From positions 145,281 to 209,280 of the forward strand of contig NZ_QUZK01000037.1 of assembly GCF_003410055.1 (NCBI RefSeq): 64,000 bases of DNA, written 5' to 3'. Source of the stretch: Wenzhouxiangella sediminis (lineage in GTDB: Bacteria > Pseudomonadota > Gammaproteobacteria > Xanthomonadales > Wenzhouxiangellaceae). Positions 58,759 through 64,000 of this stretch are shown in pieces (position 1 is the stretch's first letter; each line of letters begins with the position of its first letter). The notes under the pieces were generated by a model. It worked only from the letters and a program-made list of their open reading frames with translations. It searched no databases and was not told where the DNA came from. A program made the translations under genes and the position numbers.

Positions 58759-59526
58759 ATGTCACAACATTCAACCCCTATTTCACGCCTGCTGGTGCTG
58801 GGCTCCGGGCTGATGCTCGGCGCTTTCGCCGCCCACGCGCAGGTGCTTGACCGCAGTATCGATACCGAAAACCGGATCACGCGTCAGGCCGCGCAGACCC
58901 AGGAGCGGATCAACCAGGTCGACGAAGAGACCCAGCAGCTGATCGACGAGTATCGGCAGGTTCTCGCGGAGACCGAAAGCCTGCGTGCCTATAACGAACA
59001 GATGCAGGCGGTGGTCAACAACCAGGAAGAAGAGATTGCCTCGATCAACGAGCAGCTCGAGGGCCTGGAGCAGACCAACCGCGACGTCGTCCCGCTGATG
59101 ATCGAGATGGCCGAGACCCTCGAGCAGCTGGTGCAGGCCGACGTGCCCTTCCGCCTCCAGGAGCGTCTCGATCGAGCCGACAACGTCGTCGATACGCTGG
59201 ATCGCTCGGATATCACCAACTCCGAGAAGTTCCGCCTCATCATCGAGTCCTACCAGGCTGAACTGGAGTACGGGCGCACGATGGAGGCCTATCGCGGCGC
59301 GTTGCCCGACGGCCAGCAGGTCGAGTTCCTGCGCGTGGGCCGCACCCTGCTGTTCTGGCAGTCGCTCGACGGCGAGTCGACTGGCTGGTGGAACCCGAAC
59401 AGCCGTCAGTTCGAACAGCTCGACGACGGCTACCGGCTGCCCGTCAGCGACGGCCTGGCGATTGCCCGCAACCAGGTCGCGCCCGACCTGATTCCGCTGC
59501 CCGTGCCCGCCCCGGAGAGTGAATGA
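58759..59526 (+). CDS. DUF3450 periplasmic protein of the TonB operon
   Basis: 255 residues with a signal peptide (LLVLGSGLMLGAFAAHAQ). A long coiled coil follows (about 35-115: QTQERINQVDEETQQLIDEY, NNQEEEIASINEQLEG), then a C-terminal domain with RVGRTLLFWQSLDGESTGWW. This is the DUF3450 family, typically encoded first in TtpC-type TonB operons. It may bridge the periplasm or anchor the complex; this is inference. It overlaps the next gene by 4 bp. Confidence 0.88.
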   Translation: MSQHSTPISRLLVLGSGLMLGAFAAHAQVLDRSIDTENRITRQAAQTQERINQVDEETQQLIDEYRQVLAETESLRAYNEQMQAVVNNQEEEIASINEQLEGLEQTNRDVVPLMIEMAETLEQLVQADVPFRLQERLDRADNVVDTLDRSDITNSEKFRLIIESYQAELEYGRTMEAYRGALPDGQQVEFLRVGRTLLFWQSLDGESTGWWNPNSRQFEQLDDGYRLPVSDGLAIARNQVAPDLIPLPVPAPESE

Positions 59527-60881
59527 TGAGCATGACTAGACTTCTTATTGCAGTGCTGGCGCTGGCCATGCCCTTCGCGGCCAGCGCGCAGGACACCCTC
59601 GACGAGCTCCTGCAGCAGGTTCAGCAGGCAGCTCAGGAAGAACAGCGCGTGGACCAGCAGCGCCTGCAGCGTTTCATCAACGAGCGCAACAATCAGCGCC
59701 AGCTTCTCGAAGAGGCTCGCGCCGAACTGCGCGCCGAAGAGCAGCGCTCCGATCGCCTGCAGAACCAGTTCGACGAGAACGAACTGCAGCTGGTCGAGCT
59801 GGAAACGACCCTGGATGAGCGTATGGGCAACCTCGGCGAGCTGTTCGGCGTTGTCCGCCAGGTCGCCGGCGACCTGCGCGGCAACCTGGCAGAGTCGATG
59901 GTCAGCGCGCAGTACCCCGGCCGCTCGGAGTTCTTCGCCAACCTGGCCGAGGCGCGCGAGCTGCCCACCGTCGGCGAACTGCGCCAGATGTGGTACGAAA
60001 TGGTGCGCGAGATCACCGAGTCGGGCAAAGTCGTCGAGTTCCAGTCCGACCTGATCAACGCCGACGGCGTGCGCGAAGAAAACCGCGAAGTCGTCCGCGT
60101 CGGCGTGTTCAACGTCGTCTCCAACGGCAAGTTCCTGCAGTGGGACGGCGATCAGGGCCTGCTCGTCGAGCTGCCCCGCCAGCCGGCCGGCCGTTTCCAG
60201 AACATGGCCGAGAACCTGCAGCAAGCCAGCGGCGACGAAGTGGTCGACATGGCCATCGACGGTACCCGCGGCGCCATCCTGGCGCAGGTCGTTCGCGCCC
60301 CGACCATTCAGGAACGCATCCGCCAGGGTGCCGAGGTCGGTTACGTGATCATCGCCCTGGGTATCTTCGGCGTTCTGTTCGCCCTGTGGCGCGGCATCGT
60401 GCTGACGATCAAGGGCAACGCCATCAAGCGCCAGCTCAAGCGCGAAGAGGCCGACGAGGGCAACGCCCTGGGCCGCGTGCTGAAGGTCTACCAGGACAAC
60501 CCGGATCAGGATGTCGAAACTCTCGAGCTGAAGCTCGACGAAGCGATCCTGCGCGAGACCGCGCCGCTGGAATCGGGCCTGCCGCTGATCAAGGTGCTGT
60601 ACGTGGTGGCGCCGCTGATCGGTCTGCTCGGTACCGTGGTCGGCATGATCCAGACCTTCCAGCAGATCACGCTGTTCGGTACGGGTGATCCGCGCATGAT
60701 GGCCGGCGGTATTTCGATGGCACTGATCACGACCGTCCTGGGTCTGACGGTGGCCATCCCGCTGACGATTCTCCACAGTCTGCTGCAGAGCCGCAGCCGC
60801 TCGCTGATCCAGATCCTGGAAGAGCAGGCCGCCGGCATCATTGCACGACTCGCAGAGCGTCGCCATGGTAGCGCTAGCTAA
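59523..60881 (+). CDS. TtpC-like MotA/TolQ/ExbB proton-channel protein with periplasmic domain
   Basis: 452 residues: a signal peptide (LLIAVLALAMPFAASAQ), a periplasmic coiled coil (about 25-110) and mixed domain, then a transmembrane ExbB-like C-terminal domain from about residue 275. The latter contains PLIGLLGTVVGMIQTFQQIT and GGISMALITTVLGLTVAIPL. The size and layout match TtpC of Vibrio TonB2 systems. It overlaps the smaller ExbB gene by 17 nt. Confidence 0.9.
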   Translation: MMSMTRLLIAVLALAMPFAASAQDTLDELLQQVQQAAQEEQRVDQQRLQRFINERNNQRQLLEEARAELRAEEQRSDRLQNQFDENELQLVELETTLDERMGNLGELFGVVRQVAGDLRGNLAESMVSAQYPGRSEFFANLAEARELPTVGELRQMWYEMVREITESGKVVEFQSDLINADGVREENREVVRVGVFNVVSNGKFLQWDGDQGLLVELPRQPAGRFQNMAENLQQASGDEVVDMAIDGTRGAILAQVVRAPTIQERIRQGAEVGYVIIALGIFGVLFALWRGIVLTIKGNAIKRQLKREEADEGNALGRVLKVYQDNPDQDVETLELKLDEAILRETAPLESGLPLIKVLYVVAPLIGLLGTVVGMIQTFQQITLFGTGDPRMMAGGISMALITTVLGLTVAIPLTILHSLLQSRSRSLIQILEEQAAGIIARLAERRHGSAS

Positions 60882-61389
60882 TTTCTTCGACTCGATTCGC
60901 GGGTTCATCGAGCTCGGCGGGGACGTCCTCTGGGCGATCTTCGCCGTGCTCCTGGTGATGTGGACCCTGATCATCGAGCGCTACTGGTTCTATTTCCGTG
61001 TTCTGCCCGAGCGTCGAAAGGAAGTTCTCGATCAGTGGCAGCAGCGGACGGACCACCAGTCCTGGCATGCCAGCCGGATCCGCGAGGAGCTGATCAGCAA
61101 GGTCGGCCAGGAAATGCAGCGCAACATTCGAACCATCCAGACGCTGATTGCCGTTTGCCCGCTGCTCGGGCTGCTTGGAACGGTGACCGGCATGGTGGCG
61201 GTCTTCGACGTCATGGCCTTCTTCGGCACGGGCAACGCCCGCGCCATGGCCGCCGGCGTGTCGCAGGCCACCATTCCCACCATGTCGGGCATGGTCGCGG
61301 CCCTGTCGGGGCTGTACTTCGGTTCCTTCCTCGAGCGCAAGTCGGAGATCGAGACCGAGCGTCTCGAGGACTTGCTGCGGTTCGACTGA
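60865..61389 (+). CDS. exbB: ExbB-like proton-channel subunit
   Basis: 174-residue inner-membrane protein with three transmembrane segments. The channel motif is PLLGLLGTVTGMVAVFDVMA, followed by ATIPTMSGMVAALSGLYFGS. Together with ExbD it should use the proton gradient to energise TonB. The ATG at 60865 lies inside the previous gene. The protein is shorter than classical ExbB, as usual for the second ExbB of TtpC operons. Confidence 0.92.
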   Translation: MVALANFFDSIRGFIELGGDVLWAIFAVLLVMWTLIIERYWFYFRVLPERRKEVLDQWQQRTDHQSWHASRIREELISKVGQEMQRNIRTIQTLIAVCPLLGLLGTVTGMVAVFDVMAFFGTGNARAMAAGVSQATIPTMSGMVAALSGLYFGSFLERKSEIETERLEDLLRFD

Positions 61390-61433
61390 ACGACCAGCTG
61401 GCTATTGGCGTCGCAAACAGGTTTAACTAGAAC

Positions 61434-61841
61434 ATGGCACGCAGACACGCAACAAAGGATGAGCCCGAGATCAACATCACGCCGATGTTGGACATCGTGT
61501 TCATCATGCTGATTTTCTTCATCGTCACCACGTCGTTCATCCGCGAGACGGGGGTCGAGGTCAACAAGCCGACGGCATTGACCGCGGAACCTCGTCCACA
61601 AGGTAATGTTCTAATTGCCATACGGGAAAACGACGAAATCTGGATGAACAAGCAGCAGGTCGAGATCCACCAGGTTCGCCCGGAGGTCGAGCGAGCGAAA
61701 GCCGAGAATCCTGAATCGGCCGTGGTGCTCATTGCCGACCGGGGCGCCCGCACGGGCATGCTGGTCGAGGTCATGGACCAGGTCCAGGCCGCCGGCATCA
61801 ACCGCATTTCGATCTCGGCCGAGCCGGAAGGCGGGAGGTAA
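61434..61841 (+). CDS. exbD: ExbD-like proton-channel subunit
   Basis: 135 residues with a short cytosolic start, one transmembrane helix holding the essential Asp (EINITPMLDIVFIMLIFFIV, Asp20) and a periplasmic domain ending in MDQVQAAGINRISISAEPEG. Partner of ExbB in the same operon. Confidence 0.94.
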   Translation: MARRHATKDEPEINITPMLDIVFIMLIFFIVTTSFIRETGVEVNKPTALTAEPRPQGNVLIAIRENDEIWMNKQQVEIHQVRPEVERAKAENPESAVVLIADRGARTGMLVEVMDQVQAAGINRISISAEPEGGR

Positions 61842-61843
61842 CC

Positions 61844-62479
61844 ATGGGTTCCGGAATTCGCTACGCCGTTGCCGTCGTGCTGGCCGTCGTGGTCACGCTG
61901 GTGACCTTCTACATCATGCACACCCTGATCTCGGGTGCCGGTGGCGAGCGCGAAAAGCTCGAGCCGCCGCCGGGGATTCGCTTCGGGCCGGTCGAGATCG
62001 ACGATACCATCGAGGAGCGTGATCGGCGTCGTCCGCCGCCGCCGCCGCCGCCGGAAGAACCGCCCCCGCCGCCGGACATGGAAATCGCGCAGATGGAGCA
62101 GCAGGTCCAGGAAATGCCTCAGCTGGACATGCCGGATCTCGATCTGTCGATGTCGGGCACCGGACCCTTCCTGGGCTCGATGAGCCAGGCCGACCGCAAT
62201 GCGGAAGGCGACGTCGTGCCGCTGGTGCGCATCCAGCCCCAGTATCCGCGTGACGCCGCCGTGGCCCAGATCGAGGGTTACGTGACGATCCAGTTCACGA
62301 TCGACGAAACCGGTTCGGTGCGTTCGCCGCGGGTGATCGACTCCCAGCCGCCGCGAGTCTTCGACCGCGAGGCGATTCGCGCCATCCTGCGCTGGAAATT
62401 CAAGCCGCGCGTCGTCGACGGCCAGGCCGTGGAACGTCAGGCGACCCAGACTATCGACTTCTCTCTGGACGACGCATGA
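61844..62479 (+). CDS. tonB: TonB energy-transducing protein
   Basis: 211 residues: transmembrane helix 7-29, Pro-rich spacer with two Pro runs at about 64-77, and a C-terminal TonB domain (about 125-205: QPQYPRDAAVAQIEGYVTIQ, then ILRWKFKPRVVDG). The spacer is short, as in TonB2 proteins, so reach across the periplasm may depend on partner proteins. It follows exbD by 2 nt and overlaps the TPR gene by 4 bp. Confidence 0.93.
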   Translation: MGSGIRYAVAVVLAVVVTLVTFYIMHTLISGAGGEREKLEPPPGIRFGPVEIDDTIEERDRRRPPPPPPPEEPPPPPDMEIAQMEQQVQEMPQLDMPDLDLSMSGTGPFLGSMSQADRNAEGDVVPLVRIQPQYPRDAAVAQIEGYVTIQFTIDETGSVRSPRVIDSQPPRVFDREAIRAILRWKFKPRVVDGQAVERQATQTIDFSLDDA

Positions 62480-63750
62480 TGAAGACTGCCAACATTGTTT
62501 TGCTGAGCGCGCTGTTCGTCGTTTCCGGTCAGGCATTGGCCCAGACCGAAGTGGCGGGCTACCAGTGCGGAGTGGAGCGCGAGGTCTCGGCCGGCGCGCT
62601 CACCGAGCGGACCTACAATCGCCTCAGCGATATCTACGAGATGATCGGCGAGGACAACTACGCCGAAGCCTATCCGGCACTCGAGTCGCTGCTCGAACGC
62701 AATCGCACGGACGAATACGCCAGCGCCACGATTCTCCAGGCCATGGCCTTCGTTCGCGCCCAGCAGGAGCAGTACGAGGACGCGATCAACTTCTTCAAGC
62801 GCGCGATCGATCTCAACCAGCTGCCCAACAGCCAGCATTACCAGATGATCCTGCAGGTCGCGCAGCTCTACTACACGATAGATCGCTTCAGCGACGCTCT
62901 CGATCAGCTCGATATCTGGTTCTGCGTTACGCCCGATGAGCAGGAAAACAAGGTCGACGTGTGGGTCATGAAGGCCAGCATCCACGCCCAGATCGACGAG
63001 TTCCGCGAGGCGATCGCAGCTATCGAACGCGCCATCGCGCTCTCCGACGAGCCCAAGGAACAGTGGTACCAGCTCAAGCTCGGCATGCACTTCGAGCTCG
63101 AAGAATACGCTGCGGCGGCGGAAGTGCTCCAGATTCTCATTCGGATGAATCCGGAGAAGAAGAGCTATTGGGTTCAGCTTGCCTCGGTTTATGTCCAGCT
63201 CGATCGCAATCGCGATTCCATGGCCGTGCTGTCGCTGGCCCATCGCAAGGGGCTGCTCGACAAGCAGGGCGAGTACATGCAGCTGGCCAGCCTGCAGCAG
63301 GAATTCGACTTTCCGCGCAAGGCCGCCGAAGTGCTCCAGGAAGGCCTGGAACAGGGCATCGTCGAGAACACCCGTCGCAACTGGGAAATGGCCGGCGGCG
63401 CCTGGTACGAGGCCAAGGAGCTCGAGCGTGCACTCGACGCCTATGAACGGGCGGGCGCGCAATCGACCGACGGCAAGATCGACCTTCAAAGAGCGTTCAT
63501 CCTGACCGACCAGGAGCGCTGGGAAGAAGCGGTCGAAGCGCTCAGTCGAGCCGTCGAGCTCGGCGGCCTGTCGGACAGCCAGACGGGCAATGCTTACCTG
63601 TTGCTGGGAACCGCCCTGTACAACACGGGCGATGTGGATGGCGCGCTGGAAGCCTTTAACGAGGCAACGGATTATGGCAGAGTAGAAACTGCTGCGAGGG
63701 AGTGGATGAACCATATCCGCAATGAACGCTCTCGCCGGGCGAGTAGTTAG
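62476..63750 (+). CDS. Periplasmic TPR protein of the TonB operon
   Basis: 424 residues with a signal peptide (IVLLSALFVVSGQALAQ) and about eight to nine helical TPR-like repeats (ATILQAMAFVRAQQEQYEDA, YLLLGTALYNTGDVDGALEA). One Cys pair region is near CGVEREVS and WFCVTPDE. TPR proteins recur as the last gene of TtpC-type TonB operons and are thought to support the complex. Its exact role here is inferred. Confidence 0.88.
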   Translation: MMKTANIVLLSALFVVSGQALAQTEVAGYQCGVEREVSAGALTERTYNRLSDIYEMIGEDNYAEAYPALESLLERNRTDEYASATILQAMAFVRAQQEQYEDAINFFKRAIDLNQLPNSQHYQMILQVAQLYYTIDRFSDALDQLDIWFCVTPDEQENKVDVWVMKASIHAQIDEFREAIAAIERAIALSDEPKEQWYQLKLGMHFELEEYAAAAEVLQILIRMNPEKKSYWVQLASVYVQLDRNRDSMAVLSLAHRKGLLDKQGEYMQLASLQQEFDFPRKAAEVLQEGLEQGIVENTRRNWEMAGGAWYEAKELERALDAYERAGAQSTDGKIDLQRAFILTDQERWEEAVEALSRAVELGGLSDSQTGNAYLLLGTALYNTGDVDGALEAFNEATDYGRVETAAREWMNHIRNERSRRASS

Positions 63751-63784
63751 ATAATCCTGATCACGACCCAGGGAGGTCAGCATC

Positions 63785-64000
<216 letters not shown>

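Overview
This window comes from a high-GC, Gram-negative bacterium. It encodes lipid A synthesis (lpxA, lpxB, lpxD), BamA/Skp outer-membrane assembly, LptF/LptG, a TonB system and RND efflux. The gene order is gammaproteobacterial: the rpsB-to-rnhB envelope cluster, holD-rimI, arsC-wrbA, and pepA divergent from lptF-lptG. Secreted CSLREA beta-helix proteins, an ECF sigma/Ser-Thr kinase pair and the style of the intergenic repeats suggest a Wenzhouxiangella-like or other Xanthomonadales/Chromatiales lineage. That placement is inference; no rRNA or tRNA gene was seen.

Layout. 1-3.3 kb: the end of an Fe(III) ABC transporter binding protein, its permease, and gcvT. 3.3-9.8 kb: a small one-domain asparaginase, a large secreted protein of unknown function, DUF2069-wrbA-arsC divergent from a YihY-type membrane protein, a TlpA-like thioredoxin and acylphosphatase. 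9.9-12.1 kb: a secreted alpha/beta hydrolase with a DUF4785-like exported protein, behind a promoter that carries a palindrome. 12.2-25.8 kb: one long minus-strand housekeeping and envelope run, rpsB-tsf-pyrH-frr-uppS-cdsA-rseP-bamA-skp-lpxD-fabZ-lpxA-lpxB-rnhB. dxr is absent from its usual place between cdsA and rseP. RpsB carries a tail of about 120 residues with histone-like Lys/Ala blocks.

26-36.6 kb: an MscS channel, a secreted protein ending in a phage-type S74 intramolecular chaperone domain, proS, a DUF4124 protein, pssA, a divergent holD, rimI, and a membrane Ser/Thr kinase with a TPR-like C-terminus overlapping an ECF sigma gene. 36.6-43.2 kb: five exported proteins in a row on the minus strand. 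Three have CSLREA-type N-termini, one is another beta-helix protein and one is unknown; two share the C-terminal motif FSDRFE. 43.4-50.9 kb: an RND efflux operon (lipoprotein adaptor plus two pumps).

50.9-58.5 kb: valS, holC, pepA, lptF-lptG and an RDD protein. 58.8-63.8 kb: a six-gene TonB energising operon of the TtpC type (DUF3450, two ExbB-like proteins, ExbD, TonB, TPR protein). The window ends inside a gene for a Lys-Ala-Ser repeat protein resembling the RpsB tail.

Three kinds of intergenic repeat stand out: TTTCAGG heptamers before proS and valS, a roughly 80-nt hairpin before proS, and a 32-bp inverted repeat pair before holC. No CRISPR array, IS element, prophage or defence system was seen.
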